Positions 1 to 9,000 of a stretch of DNA of 64,000 nt are shown in pieces. Source of the DNA: Planctomycetota bacterium (GTDB taxonomy: Bacteria > Planctomycetota > PLA2). A model generated the notes under the pieces. That model had not been told where the DNA came from. It searched no databases and worked only from the letters and a program-made list of their open reading frames with translations. Numbering within the stretch: position 1 is the first letter of the stretch; each line of letters starts with the position of its first letter. The DNA is taken from assembly GCA_021776735.1 (NCBI GenBank), contig JAJFFH010000037.1:186001-250000 (forward strand), read 5' to 3'. The position numbers and the translations under genes were made by a program.

Positions 1-1
1 G

Positions 2-1921
2 GCCGACGACGAGACGTTTTGCCGTCGCACCTATCTCGCCGTGGTCGGGCGCATCCCGACGGCGGCCGAGTTGCAGGCGTACACGCGGTCGCGCGCCTCG
101 GACAAGTCGTACCGCTTGGTCGATGAGCTGATCGAGTCGCCCGGACACCAAAGCCGCCTCTTCAACTGGTGGGCCGATCTATTGCGCACGCGCAGCCGCC
201 TGCCGCGCCGCATCTCCGGCGAGCCCTACATTCACTGGCTCAAGGACGCGATCGCCAAGAACAAGCCCTACGACGACATGGTCAAGGAGCTCTTGAGCGC
301 GTCCGGGCCGGTGCACGAGCGCGGCAACGGCGCGACGGGCTACCTCATGCGCGACCGCAACATGCCGGAGGACAACATGTCCAACACCATCCGGTTGTTT
401 TTGGGTTCGCGGCTCGAGTGCGCGCAGTGCCACAACCATCCGTTCGACAAGTGGACGCAGCAGCAGTACTACCAGATGGTCGCGTTCACCGGCGGCATCC
501 AGTACCAAAAGAATTTCCGCCAGGATCCGCGCGCGAAAAAGCTCGTGCGCGATGCGCAGCAGCGCTGGGGCCGCAACGGCGTGCGCGCGCTGCGCCGAAC
601 ACTGCGCGGCTTCTTTGAAGGCATCTACGGCAGCGGCACCGGCGCGGTGCGCCTGCCGAAGGACTACCAGTACGACGACGCCAAGCCTTTCGACTGGACC
701 GTCGCCGAACCGATGTTCAACCCGCACATGGATGTGGGTGTTCGCCTGCCGGACACGGAAGGCATGCGGCGCCGGCTCAACCGCCGCCGCCGCAATCCGA
801 AACAGGTCGAACGCCGCCTGCGCCGCCTGCGTGCCGAAGAGATCGGTACGCGCGAGACGTTCGCCGGCTGGATGGCGTCGCCCGATAACGAGCGGTTCGC
901 CCTGGTCATCGCCAACCGGATCTGGAAGCGCGTTTTCGGACGCGGCCTGATCGAACCGGTGGACGACATCAAGGACGACACCGTCACCGTCGCGCCGAAG
1001 CTCATGGAAGAGCTGCGGCGGCTCATGGTCGCGGTCGACTTCGACATGAAGGAGTTCGAACGCACGCTGCTCTACACGCGCCTCTGGCGCCGCAAGGCCT
1101 GCGTGCCGGCCGATATTCCCGGCAACGCGGCCGACCTGCGCGGCCCGCTGCTGCGCCGGATGACGGCCGAACAGGCCTGGGACTCGCTGCTCACGCTCGT
1201 CGTCCCGAACCTCGACGCCACGCTCCAGGCGCCGCTCAACCCCAGGGCGGAGCGCGTCTACACCGAGTACGAACAGCTCTCGACGTCGGACGAAGAGGTC
1301 ATGAAGCGTGCTTCTATCCTGGTCCTGCGCTACACGAACCCCGAGGAGTTTCGCAAGCGCCGCGCCGCCGAGCGCCGCAAGCGCGGCGACGAGATGCGAG
1401 AAAAGCGCCGCGCGGCCCGTGACCTCTATCGTGAGCTGAAGCGCGCACGGCGCGAGGGCAACCAGAAACGGATCGCCGAGATCGAGGCGGAACTCCGCGA
1501 ACGCGGCCTGCAGCCTCCGGGCGCGCGGGCCGGTCGGGCGCTGCGCGACCTGCAACGCGCGGGCGACCTCGTGTCCCCCGCCCCCCCCAGCCACCTACTT
1601 CGCGATATGGGCCAGTCCGAGCGCGACCTCATCGAGGCCGGCCACGCCGACCCGACCGTGCCGCAGGTTCTCGCGCTCATGAACTCGTTCATCGAAACGC
1701 GCCTGCTGCGCAACCGCACCGCGGTGCTGGCGCGCGAGCTTGCCGCCGCGCGCGGGGCGAGCGCCAAGGTCAAGACGGCGTTCCTGACCGTGCTGAACCG
1801 GACCCCGACCGGTGCGGAACGTTCGATGTGGACGCGCGACATCGCGAAGGGCGGCGAAAAGGCGATCCAGGATCTTGTGTGGACGCTGGTCAACGCCCAC
1901 GAATTCCTCTTCATCCAATAG
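2..1921 (+). CDS. DUF1549/DUF1553 (PSD1-type) protein, 5' end missing
   Basis: This gene enters the window already open; the frame reads from base 2, so the true start lies upstream. The first residues match the DUF1549 core (DDETFCRRTYL...GRIPTAAEL). A haem-like CAQCHNHPFDKW motif follows near base 421, and a DUF1553 region begins with ETFAGWMASPDNERFALVIANRIWKRVFGRG near base 850. A long basic, probably coiled-coil stretch lies at about 1340-1500. In planctomycetes such proteins are exported and are encoded next to DUF1501 genes, as here (60 bp to the next start). The biochemical role of the family is not established; haem-linked oxidation of extracellular polymers is often suggested. The family assignment is firm, the function is not. 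Confidence 0.93.
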   Translation, partial: ADDETFCRRTYLAVVGRIPTAAELQAYTRSRASDKSYRLVDELIESPGHQSRLFNWWADLLRTRSRLPRRISGEPYIHWLKDAIAKNKPYDDMVKELLSASGPVHERGNGATGYLMRDRNMPEDNMSNTIRLFLGSRLECAQCHNHPFDKWTQQQYYQMVAFTGGIQYQKNFRQDPRAKKLVRDAQQRWGRNGVRALRRTLRGFFEGIYGSGTGAVRLPKDYQYDDAKPFDWTVAEPMFNPHMDVGVRLPDTEGMRRRLNRRRRNPKQVERRLRRLRAEEIGTRETFAGWMASPDNERFALVIANRIWKRVFGRGLIEPVDDIKDDTVTVAPKLMEELRRLMVAVDFDMKEFERTLLYTRLWRRKACVPADIPGNAADLRGPLLRRMTAEQAWDSLLTLVVPNLDATLQAPLNPRAERVYTEYEQLSTSDEEVMKRASILVLRYTNPEEFRKRRAAERRKRGDEMREKRRAARDLYRELKRARREGNQKRIAEIEAELRERGLQPPGARAGRALRDLQRAGDLVSPAPPSHLLRDMGQSERDLIEAGHADPTVPQVLALMNSFIETRLLRNRTAVLARELAAARGASAKVKTAFLTVLNRTPTGAERSMWTRDIAKGGEKAIQDLVWTLVNAHEFLFIQ

Positions 1922-1980
1922 CCCTATCCAGGAGCCGGTAGCCGGCCGAAACGAAACGACACGCAGCGACCGGAGACGCC

Positions 1981-3282
1981 ATGAGTTTGCGCCAGTTCCT
2001 CGACGGTTTCGACCCCCTGTCCCGCCGCGTCTTCTTGTCCGGACTTGCCAAGGGCATGCTCGGCCTCGGCGCCGTGCCGCTCCTCACCGAGGTCGCCGCC
2101 GCCGGCGAAGCCAAAAAGATTCCGCTCGAGGCCGCGCGGGCCCGAAACGTGATCTATCTCTACATGGCCGGCGGGATGTCGCACCTGGACACGTTCGACA
2201 CGAAGCCCGGCGCGGCGACGCAGGGTCCGACCGAGACGATCAAGACCAGCGCGGACGGCGTGCGCGTTTCGCAGCACTTCCCGCTGCTTGCCGGCCACAT
2301 GGACAAGGTCGCGGTCATCAACTCGATGATGTCGACCCAGGGCGCGCACGAGCAGGGCCGGTACTACATGCACACCGGCTACCGCGTGCGCGGTACGATC
2401 AAGCACCCGAGCCTCGGCGCCTGGCTCGAGCGCATGCGCGGCCGGATTCACAACACGCTGCCCGGCCACGTCGTGGTCGGCGGCGGCGCCAGCATGGCCA
2501 GCGCCGGATTCTTCGACGCGTCGCTTTCGCCGCTGCCGATCGGCGACCCCTCCGAGGGCCTGACGAACAGCCAGCGCGTGGCACACGTGACCGAGGACCA
2601 GTTCCAGCATCGAATCCACCGCCTCAAGCAGATGAACAAGGCGTTCCGCGAAAAGTACAAGGCGCGCGACATCGAGGACTACGCCAAGATCTACGAGGAG
2701 GCGGTCAAGCTGATGAGCAGCGAGGACCTCGCCGCGTTCGACATCAGCAAGGAGCCGGAGAACGTCCGCGCCGCATACGGTGACAACAGCTTCGGCCAGG
2801 GCTGCCTGCTGGCGCGCCGCCTCGTCGAGCGCGGCGTTCGCTTCATCGAGGTCGTGCGCGGAGGGTGGGACACGCACTCCGAGAACTTCGACCAGATGGG
2901 CGACCTGTGCCCGTCCGTCGATCGCGCCCTCGCCGCCCTACTCGCCGACCTGAGCGCGCGCGGCCTGCTCGACGAGACCCTCGTCGTGCTCACGACCGAG
3001 TTCGGCCGCACGCCCGACATCAACGACCGCGCCCAGGGCCGCGACCACTACCCGGCCGCGTTCAGCGCCCTGCTGGCGGGCGGCGGCATCCAGGGCGGAC
3101 AGACCTACGGCAAGACCGACCCCGAAGGCCGCCGCGTCGTCGAGAACCGAGTCGGCGTCGAAGACTTCAACGCGACCATCGCCCACTCGCTCGGCCTGCC
3201 GCTCGAATTTGAAATGTACTCCCCGTCCGGCCGCCCCTTCAAGGTCGGCCACGACGGCAAGCCCGTCAAGGCGCTCTTCTAG
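1981..3282 (+). CDS. DUF1501 family exported protein
   Basis: A 433-residue DUF1501 protein. The N-terminus carries a twin-arginine motif (SRRVFLSG, residues 14-21) before a hydrophobic stretch, so Tat export is likely. The body has the family hallmarks NVIYLYMAGGMSHLDTFDTK, a region ending RGGWDTHSENF, and TTEFGRTPDIN followed by GRDHYPAAFS, which resembles the metal-dependent alkaline phosphatase/sulfatase fold. It follows the DUF1549/DUF1553 gene by 60 bp and precedes a cytochrome c gene by 8 bp, the usual planctomycete operon order. The substrate is unknown. Length and motifs are normal for the family. Confidence 0.93.
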   Translation: MSLRQFLDGFDPLSRRVFLSGLAKGMLGLGAVPLLTEVAAAGEAKKIPLEAARARNVIYLYMAGGMSHLDTFDTKPGAATQGPTETIKTSADGVRVSQHFPLLAGHMDKVAVINSMMSTQGAHEQGRYYMHTGYRVRGTIKHPSLGAWLERMRGRIHNTLPGHVVVGGGASMASAGFFDASLSPLPIGDPSEGLTNSQRVAHVTEDQFQHRIHRLKQMNKAFREKYKARDIEDYAKIYEEAVKLMSSEDLAAFDISKEPENVRAAYGDNSFGQGCLLARRLVERGVRFIEVVRGGWDTHSENFDQMGDLCPSVDRALAALLADLSARGLLDETLVVLTTEFGRTPDINDRAQGRDHYPAAFSALLAGGGIQGGQTYGKTDPEGRRVVENRVGVEDFNATIAHSLGLPLEFEMYSPSGRPFKVGHDGKPVKALF

Positions 3283-3290
3283 AACTACCC

Positions 3291-4346
3291 ATGCGTGCCC
3301 CCGCCCCCCTCTTCTTGCTGTTTTCGATCTTGACCTCCATCGCCACTCTCGCCTTGGCCCAAGACGGCGGCGGAGACATGAGTGATGGTATGGGGGGCCC
3401 GGAGGCAGAGCGCATCGACTTCAAGAAAGACGTCCGGCCGATCTTTGAGGCGACGTGTTTCAAGTGCCACGCGATCGAATACAAGGGACGCAAGCGGCGG
3501 CCGAAGGGCAGCCTGCGACTCGACCACAAGCCCGGCATCCTCGCCGTTGTCGTGCCCGGCAAGCCGAACAAGAGTGCGCTCTACGTGCGCTGCACGTTGG
3601 GGCCGGACGACGAGGACGCGATGCCGCCCGATGACGATCCGCTTCCGCCCGAGGATTTGAAGATCCTCTCGGCGTGGATCACCCAGGGTGCGCGTTTCGG
3701 CGACGAGCCCAAGGGCGCGCCGCTCGACCCGGCCGCGATAAAGAAAAAGGACAACCTCGCGCGCGGCCCCTCGCCGCTCGCGGTGTACGCCGAGTTGGGC
3801 AAGGGTGTTGCGCCCGCAGCCGGTGCCGCGATCGAGCGCGCCCGCGCCGCCGGTGCGCGCGTCTCGCCCGTGGGGCCCGGCGTGAATCTCTTGCGCGTCG
3901 AGTTCGTGGCCAACCGCAGCAAGGCCGACGACAAGTCGATCAAGGAACTTGCGGCGCTGCGACACCACGTCGCGATCCTGACGCTGTCCGGGACCAGTAT
4001 CACGGACCGCGCCCTGACCGACATCGCGAAGATGTCGAGGCTCGTGCGGCTCGACCTGCCGAACACGAAAGTCACGGACAAGGGACTGCAGATCCTCGCG
4101 AAGACCAAGCCGCCGGAGCTGCGCCGGCTCAACCTGTACGGCACGAAGGTCACGACAAAGGGCGTTGCCCGTCTCGGCGCGCTCCCGCAACTCGCCGAGA
4201 TCTTTTTGTGGAAGACCGGAGCGCAGGACGAAGCCGCGCTCCGCAACGCACTGCCGCGCGTCCGCCTGCACCTGAAACGCAAGCTCCCGGAACCGGAGCA
4301 GGCCGCGGGCGACAACAACCGCGGCCGCCGCCGCCGCAAGAAGTAG
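3291..4346 (+). CDS. Planctomycete cytochrome c (PSCyt1) with leucine-rich repeats
   Basis: A 351-residue exported protein with a signal peptide over about residues 1-23, ending in ALAQ. Residues 42-140 form a planctomycete-type cytochrome c domain: FKKDVRPIFEATCFKCH supplies the CxxCH haem site and DEDAMPPDDDPL the distal Met region. The C-terminal half (about 200-320) has at least three leucine-rich repeats (LTLSGTSITDRAL, LDLPNTKVTDKGL, LNLYGTKVTTKGV). Haem binding is predicted from the motif; the LRR part probably mediates protein binding. It is the third gene of the exported trio, 8 bp after DUF1501, so the three are probably co-transcribed. A C-rich motif (3298-3309) sits in codons 3-7. 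Confidence 0.9.
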   Translation: MRAPAPLFLLFSILTSIATLALAQDGGGDMSDGMGGPEAERIDFKKDVRPIFEATCFKCHAIEYKGRKRRPKGSLRLDHKPGILAVVVPGKPNKSALYVRCTLGPDDEDAMPPDDDPLPPEDLKILSAWITQGARFGDEPKGAPLDPAAIKKKDNLARGPSPLAVYAELGKGVAPAAGAAIERARAAGARVSPVGPGVNLLRVEFVANRSKADDKSIKELAALRHHVAILTLSGTSITDRALTDIAKMSRLVRLDLPNTKVTDKGLQILAKTKPPELRRLNLYGTKVTTKGVARLGALPQLAEIFLWKTGAQDEAALRNALPRVRLHLKRKLPEPEQAAGDNNRGRRRRKK

Positions 4347-4444
4347 TAGATCGGAACGCGGCCGTCTCCAAACGGGCCAATCCCCCGGACCCCGTTGACT
4401 CCCTCGGCCGCACCGGCCCTTCGGTGGGATAGTCTCTTTGCGGA

Positions 4445-5833
4445 ATGGGGAAAAACGGGTCTAGGCGGCGGTCTGTTCGGAACTCGGCCGCCCGGGCCTT
4501 GACGGGGCTGGTTCTCGCGGGCGCGATCTTGGGCGTAGGTCACCACGCATCCGCGGCCCCGGATCCGGTCAAAGCCTCCGCGGCATCACCGCGACGCTCG
4601 AACAAGGTCTACGCCGGACGTCTCGGCTGGGTATCGCCGGGCCGCGCGCGCAAGGCGGGCTACTTCGAGTACGAGGACCGCTGGCTGCCGTCGAAGTTCA
4701 AGCGCAAGCTCGCGGGTTGGCGCAAGAAGGACGCACGCACAAAGGACTGGCGCGACCGCTACAAGGCCAAATCCAGGCACTACAAGATCGAGACCACGCT
4801 GCCGCGCGCGGTGCTCGAAATCGACGTGAAGCCGTTTCTGGACGAACTGTACGAGACCTACAGCGACGTGTTTCGCCGCGACTTCGGCCTGACCGGCCGC
4901 GGTGCCCACAACAAGCTCATCCGCATCTTCCACGGCTACGACGAGTACGCGTTGCGGGCGAAAGGCCCGGGCATCCTGACCCCGCGCACGAACCCCGGGT
5001 TCATCCTCAACGGCATCGAACTCGTCGTGTTCTACGAGGCGACCGACCCGGCGAACTTCTACAACACCGTCTTTCACGAAGGCGCTCACCAGTTCGTGGC
5101 CGCGCTCTTGCCCGGCGCCGACCTGCCGCTCTGGCTCGACGAGGCCCTGGCAACGTATTTCGAGGGCTGCCGCTACTCGCGCGTTACGGGAAACATCGAC
5201 GTCGGCCACCTGCCGCCCGGGCGTCTCGCGAAAGCACAGAGGGCACTCAGGGAAGTAAAGCTGACGGACGGCGATTCACTTCCGGAGCGGATGTTCATGA
5301 ACGTTCCGCGCGAGCGTTTTCACGCGGTCGAGTACAGCCTCGCGTGGAGCTTTGTTTACTACCTGACGCACGCGGAAAAGGGCAAGTACCGTCGCGGCTT
5401 CACCAAGTTTCTGAGAGCCATGAACGGCGCCGGCAAGCGTCCGGTAAGCGAGGTCTTTCGCCGCGCGACCGGGCGTTCCCTGAAAGATCTACAAAGGGGC
5501 TGGCGTGCGTACATCCTCGGGCTGGAACTGCCGCGGGCACCGAAGTGGGTGCGCCTGCGCGTCGAGGACGACCCGGATGACGTCGCGCTGCAATCCGAGG
5601 ATCTCGTCTGGAGCATCGACGGCGAACGGATGGACAACCCCGACGACTTCGTGCAATGGCTGGAGCGCCGCCCGGCCAACGCGCCGACCGAATGGATCGT
5701 CGTACGTCGCATGAAGACGGGCACTCCCATCGGTTGGCGCCCAAAGTTCATCCACGCCACGGTCTCGCCTGCGGCCGCAGCAAGAATCAGTTGCCTCGGC
5801 ACCCTCAGCCGCCATCACACACTGATCGACTAG
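4445..5833 (+). CDS. DUF1570-like exported putative metallopeptidase
   Basis: A 462-residue protein with a signal-like N-terminus (LTGLVLAGAILGVGHHASA). The central part has HEGAHQFVAALLP followed about 20 residues later by WLDEALATYFEGC. This arrangement (HExxH-like with Gly for Leu, then an E in LDEALA) is seen in DUF1570/MA-clan peptidases. The C-terminal 90 residues (VRLRVEDDPDDVALQSEDLVWSIDGERMDNPDDFVQWL) look like a divergent PDZ domain. One copy of the dispersed 12-mer lies inside it, read as KLTDGDSL. It stands apart from its neighbours and a hairpin follows its stop. Proteolysis is inferred, not shown. Confidence 0.75.
   Translation: MGKNGSRRRSVRNSAARALTGLVLAGAILGVGHHASAAPDPVKASAASPRRSNKVYAGRLGWVSPGRARKAGYFEYEDRWLPSKFKRKLAGWRKKDARTKDWRDRYKAKSRHYKIETTLPRAVLEIDVKPFLDELYETYSDVFRRDFGLTGRGAHNKLIRIFHGYDEYALRAKGPGILTPRTNPGFILNGIELVVFYEATDPANFYNTVFHEGAHQFVAALLPGADLPLWLDEALATYFEGCRYSRVTGNIDVGHLPPGRLAKAQRALREVKLTDGDSLPERMFMNVPRERFHAVEYSLAWSFVYYLTHAEKGKYRRGFTKFLRAMNGAGKRPVSEVFRRATGRSLKDLQRGWRAYILGLELPRAPKWVRLRVEDDPDDVALQSEDLVWSIDGERMDNPDDFVQWLERRPANAPTEWIVVRRMKTGTPIGWRPKFIHATVSPAAAARISCLGTLSRHHTLID
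5264..5275 (+). repeat. dispersed motif ACGGACGGCGAT
   Basis: Exact copy preceded by AAGCTG; in the DUF1570 gene, read sense as TDGD. Confidence 0.9.
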
Positions 5834-5858
5834 GCCGCCCAAACCCGGCCCGGCGGCC
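5833..5858 (+). terminator. hairpin after DUF1570 gene
   Basis: A GGCCGCC / GGCGGCC inverted repeat with a 12-nt loop begins at the last base of the preceding stop codon. There is no clear U-run, so this is a probable but unproven terminator. Confidence 0.45.
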
Positions 5859-5905
5859 TGCGCGGAGATCGGGTACGATCGGTGCAATCTGAGGAGGTTG
5901 TACTG

Positions 5906-7021
5906 ATGAGTAAGGTTGCTCTTGTCCTGTTGTTGGCGGGTGCCGTCTTTGCCCAAGAGGCCGATCGGCGCGTGCAGGCTGCTTCGTTTGCCCGACTGCT
6001 CACGGATCCCGACTTGGGTCCGGTGGCAGAAAAAGCGCTTGAGCGGATGGGCACCGACGCGATCCCCGCGCTGATCGACACGCTGTCCGACGTTCGATCG
6101 CCCGCGCGACGGCCGGCGGCCCGACTGCTCGGCAAGATCGGGAAGGACTCGAAGGAGGCGCGCGCGGCGCTCACAAGAGCAGCGGACTCGCGCGACGCGC
6201 TCACGAGCGTGGCCGCCGCCGCGACACTGGCGGACCTCGGCGACACGTCCGACAAGGTCGTCGCCGGTCTCGCGCGTGGCCTCTCCCACTGGGACGGTCA
6301 GGTGCGACGCGATGCCGCCGCCGGCCTGAAGGCCGCGGGCAAGGACGCCAAGAGCGCCGCGCCCCAGCTCCTCGCCGCACTCGACGACCGGGATCCTCGC
6401 GTGCGCAAGCACGCAGCGGAGGCACTCAAGGGCCTCGGCGTCGCGGTGGTCCGGCGGGGCACCGAAAGCGCCAGTCCGATCCAACGCGCGGCCGCGGTCG
6501 AAACGCTGGGCCGCATGGGAGGCGCCCGCGAAAACCTGAAGCGCCTCGCCGAACTCCTCCAAGACGACAGCGACCGCGTCAAGCGAGCCGCAGCCGACGC
6601 GCTGGCACGCGCGGGCAAGGACGCACGCGACAACGAGCCGGTCCTCAAGGGCCTGAAGCAGATGCTCGCGAACCGACGCGCCCATCCCGACCTTCGCCAG
6701 GCGGCGTTCCAGGCACTCGACGCGATCGGCCCGGACGGCTTCGACGCCGTCGCCACGCTACGCGTGTTGATGCAGGATCGCAAAGCCAGGGTCCGCGCGT
6801 TCGCCGCCACCGCACTCGGCAGCAAGGGCAACGACGCAGCGAAAGCCAAGACCGACCTGATCGTCGGGCTTAACGACCTGTCGCACCTCGTCCGCCGCGC
6901 GTCCGCGTTCGCTGTGGTGAAGGTCGCCCCCGAAGACGCCGACGTGAAGGCCATGCTTCAGGCCGGCAAGGACGGCAAGCTGCTGCTGCATCCGGACACC
7001 GCCGAAGCAGCACTCAGATAG
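5906..7021 (+). CDS. Exported HEAT-repeat protein
   Basis: A 371-residue protein with a short signal peptide (KVALVLLLAGAVFA). Almost the whole remainder is HEAT/PBS-lyase-like helical repeats, with recurring ARRPAARLLGKIGKD and VRRDAAAGLKAAGKDAK patterns. ATG at 5906 is chosen over an upstream GTG because GAGGAGG lies 8-14 bp before it and the signal peptide starts there. A TACGAT -10-like box lies at 5874-5879. Such repeats act as protein-binding scaffolds; no partner can be named. A second protein with the same plan is at 19534. Confidence 0.85.
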   Translation: MSKVALVLLLAGAVFAQEADRRVQAASFARLLTDPDLGPVAEKALERMGTDAIPALIDTLSDVRSPARRPAARLLGKIGKDSKEARAALTRAADSRDALTSVAAAATLADLGDTSDKVVAGLARGLSHWDGQVRRDAAAGLKAAGKDAKSAAPQLLAALDDRDPRVRKHAAEALKGLGVAVVRRGTESASPIQRAAAVETLGRMGGARENLKRLAELLQDDSDRVKRAAADALARAGKDARDNEPVLKGLKQMLANRRAHPDLRQAAFQALDAIGPDGFDAVATLRVLMQDRKARVRAFAATALGSKGNDAAKAKTDLIVGLNDLSHLVRRASAFAVVKVAPEDADVKAMLQAGKDGKLLLHPDTAEAALR

Positions 7022-7104
7022 CGCAAGCATGCGCGGCCGCGCTCCTCGCGTCGTATGAGACCCGCGGGGGGCGCGGTCCGTGCGCAGCCGAACCCGGCCT
7101 GCTA

Positions 7105-7398
7105 TCAGTCCAGAGTCGGGCGCTCCGGCGGGGTTGGGCCGAGCCACAGTCCGCCGCGGCGCTTGACGTTGGTCAACAGCTCACCCGCTCCGATCCGGAG
7201 CGCTTCCGCAACGGACAGCAGTTCGCGCTCGGATAGGACTTCGTCACCGTGCTCCCACGCGAGAAACGCGTGGCACAGATTTGTATCGATCCGGCGCCGC
7301 CACAACTCAACCCTCGGTTTGGGACCAGACGAGACGTGCTCCGCCTCGTAGTCCAAACGGAGTGCATCCTGAAGCGATTCAAGCTTGTAGTAGTTCAC
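7105..7398 (-). CDS. Small hypothetical protein downstream of HicB-like gene
   Basis: A 97-residue reading frame starting with GTG inside the last 20 bp of the upstream HicB-like gene, which suggests translational coupling. The sequence has an acidic N-terminus and a helical middle (LCHAFLAWEHGDEVLSERE) followed by LLSVAEALRIGAGELL, which resembles part of a small helix-turn-helix domain. The C-terminus is a proline-rich tail. I do not recognise the family. The overlap with a credible gene on the same strand and sensible composition make it a likely gene. It could be the partner of the HicB-like protein, but it does not look like a HicA toxin. Confidence 0.5.
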   Translation of the reverse strand: MNYYKLESLQDALRLDYEAEHVSSGPKPRVELWRRRIDTNLCHAFLAWEHGDEVLSERELLSVAEALRIGAGELLTNVKRRGGLWLGPTPPERPTLD

Positions 7399-7666
7399 CC
7401 CGACTCACGAAGTACGCGCGATCGGCTGGCTGGGATCTTCGCCACGACTCCACAGTGTCCCCGGAGACCGTGGCGAGCGCTTCGAGTCCGGCGTGCAGGC
7501 GTTCCGCGGCGCCTTCGGGCGTTCTTCCGTGGGCGGCGTGGCCCGTGACCGAATGCGCGATCCACATCCAACCGTCGCCACCGGGCCCGGGAACCCGGTA
7601 CACGAATGCCTCCGGGGTCGCCTCCGGGGTCTCCGATACATTCTCGTTCTTGGACGGGGCATTCAT
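7379..7666 (-). CDS. HicB-like small protein
   Basis: A 95-residue protein. The start at 7666 is preferred to 7684 because AAAGGAGA precedes it at normal spacing. After a disordered, Asn/Glu/Pro-rich leader, residues about 20-75 (YRVPGPGGDGWMWIAHSVTG and HGRTPEGAAERLHAGLEAL) fit the partial RNase-H fold of the HicB antitoxin/UPF0150 family: a strand, a turn, then T-x-E-E-A-like helix. No HicA-like dsRNA-binding toxin is adjacent, and the next gene overlaps by 20 bp. It could be an orphan HicB domain or half of an unrecognised pair. Confidence 0.55.
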   Translation of the reverse strand: MNAPSKNENVSETPEATPEAFVYRVPGPGGDGWMWIAHSVTGHAAHGRTPEGAAERLHAGLEALATVSGDTVESWRRSQPADRAYFVSRGELLQA

Positions 7667-7724
7667 GTTCGCATCTCCTTTCACGGATCCAGCATTGTGA
7701 GGCTGAGGAGGGACAGGATCGCGG

Positions 7725-8291
7725 CTACCTGTCCAGAACGATCGTGCGGGTGATGGGGACGCCGTCGAGGCTCGGGGCGGCGATCACCAGGGTGCCCTCG
7801 AAATTTTCGAGCACCGCCGTCAAGTCATGTGCGCCCGCTTCGTCGAGGGCGGCGTACGGTTCGTCGAGTAACAGCAACTCCGGGCGCACGGCCAGCGCGC
7901 GTGCGATCGCGACGCGGCGGCGTTCGCCGCCCGACATTGTCTTGGCGGGGCGGTCGGCGAGATGCTTCGCGCCGACGCGGTCGAGCCACTCATCGGAGTC
8001 AGCGGACGGACGGCGATGTAGACGGAGCGCGTAGGCGACATTGTCTCGCGCGGTGCCGCGAAACAGGTATGGGCGTTGGTGGACAAGTGCGGTTCGGCCC
8101 GCCGGCGGCGCGCCCTCGACCGTGCCCTCGGTGGGCCCCAGCAGACCGGCCAGCACGCGCAACAACGTGCTCTTGCCCGATCCGTTCGTACCCACGACGC
8201 CCAAGGCATCGCCGTCCGTCAGCTCCAGTTCGGGGAGCTGCAGCGCCACCACCGCGCCGAAACGAACGACTACGTTGCGGGCCACAATCAC
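7725..8291 (-). CDS. tupC: Tungstate/molybdate-type ABC transporter ATP-binding protein
   Basis: A compact 188-residue ATPase. Walker A is GTNGSGKST, the Q-loop region is VHQRPYLF, the signature is MSGGERRRVAIARAL, and Walker B is LLLLDEPYAALDE. The start is GTG at 8291, overlapping the permease stop (GTGA), so the two are coupled. The protein ends soon after Walker B: where a T-H-D/N H-loop is expected the sequence reads LVIAAPSLDGVP, so the switch histidine appears absent. The dispersed 12-mer lies in the N-terminal part (LELTDGDALG), just before Walker A. Operon context with tupA and tupB gives the substrate class. Confidence 0.88.
   Translation of the reverse strand: MIVARNVVVRFGAVVALQLPELELTDGDALGVVGTNGSGKSTLLRVLAGLLGPTEGTVEGAPPAGRTALVHQRPYLFRGTARDNVAYALRLHRRPSADSDEWLDRVGAKHLADRPAKTMSGGERRRVAIARALAVRPELLLLDEPYAALDEAGAHDLTAVLENFEGTLVIAAPSLDGVPITRTIVLDR
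8208..8219 (-). repeat. dispersed motif ACGGACGGCGAT
   Basis: Exact copy in tupC, sense, giving LTDGDA just before Walker A. Confidence 0.9.
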
Positions 8292-8983
8292 GCTTCGGAC
8301 TCCCGGCTCAGGCGGTGGGTGATCAGGGCGGCACCGCACGCGAGGAGCACGAGCAGGATGCCCGGCGCGAGGGCCTTGCCGAACTCGCCGCGCGACAGTT
8401 CGAGCTGGATCGACGACGGCAGCGTGCGGGTGTGCAGGCGCAGGTTGCCGCCGACCGTGATCGCGATGCCGAGTTCGGTGATGCAGCGGCCGAACGCGGC
8501 GAGGTATGCGGCGACGATGGCCACGCGGCGTTCGCGCAGCACCTTGAGCATCGCGCGCCACCGGCCCGCGCCGAGGGTGAGCGGCGTTTCGACGACTTCC
8601 GGATCAAGTTCCGCCGTGGCGCCGTGCGCCAGCGTGCCCAGGAGCGGGAACGCGAGCAGGAACTCGCCGGCGATGATCGCGATCTGCGTGTAGAGCAGGT
8701 CGAACGAGCCGAGCAGGCCGCGGCGCGACAACAGGCCGAACACGAGCAGGCCGATGACGACGGTCGGCACGGACATGCCGACGCGCAGAAAAAAGACCTG
8801 GGTGCGGCGGCCGCGCGGTCGGTACAAGCCGAGCCACGCGCCGTAGGGCACCGCGATAACTGCCGCGAGGGTGATCGACACCGCAGTGCACAGCAGTGAG
8901 ACCCAGACGGCATGCAGGGTCGCCGCGTCCCCGGTGGCGACGAGCCGGGCTGCTTCCTTGATTCCTTCCCAGAGAAACGACAC
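8288..8983 (-). CDS. tupB: Tungstate-type ABC transporter permease
   Basis: A 231-residue inner-membrane permease with about five hydrophobic segments. A cytoplasmic EAA-type loop reads YLAAFGRCITELGIAITVGGN (residues about 162-182), characteristic of the TupB/ModB-like family. It lies 17 bp after tupA and overlaps tupC, forming a three-gene operon on the minus strand. In the family the permease dimer passes tungstate, less often molybdate, delivered by the lipid-anchored TupA. Oxyanion preference cannot be read from sequence alone. Confidence 0.88.
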   Translation of the reverse strand: MSFLWEGIKEAARLVATGDAATLHAVWVSLLCTAVSITLAAVIAVPYGAWLGLYRPRGRRTQVFFLRVGMSVPTVVIGLLVFGLLSRRGLLGSFDLLYTQIAIIAGEFLLAFPLLGTLAHGATAELDPEVVETPLTLGAGRWRAMLKVLRERRVAIVAAYLAAFGRCITELGIAITVGGNLRLHTRTLPSSIQLELSRGEFGKALAPGILLVLLACGAALITHRLSRESEA

Positions 8984-9000
8984 GTTCGCTGGCTACCCCG

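Noticed and set aside
179..1594. Long open frames antisense to the DUF1549 gene and similar shadows elsewhere
   Set aside because: They mirror high-GC codon structure of well-supported genes and show low-complexity composition.
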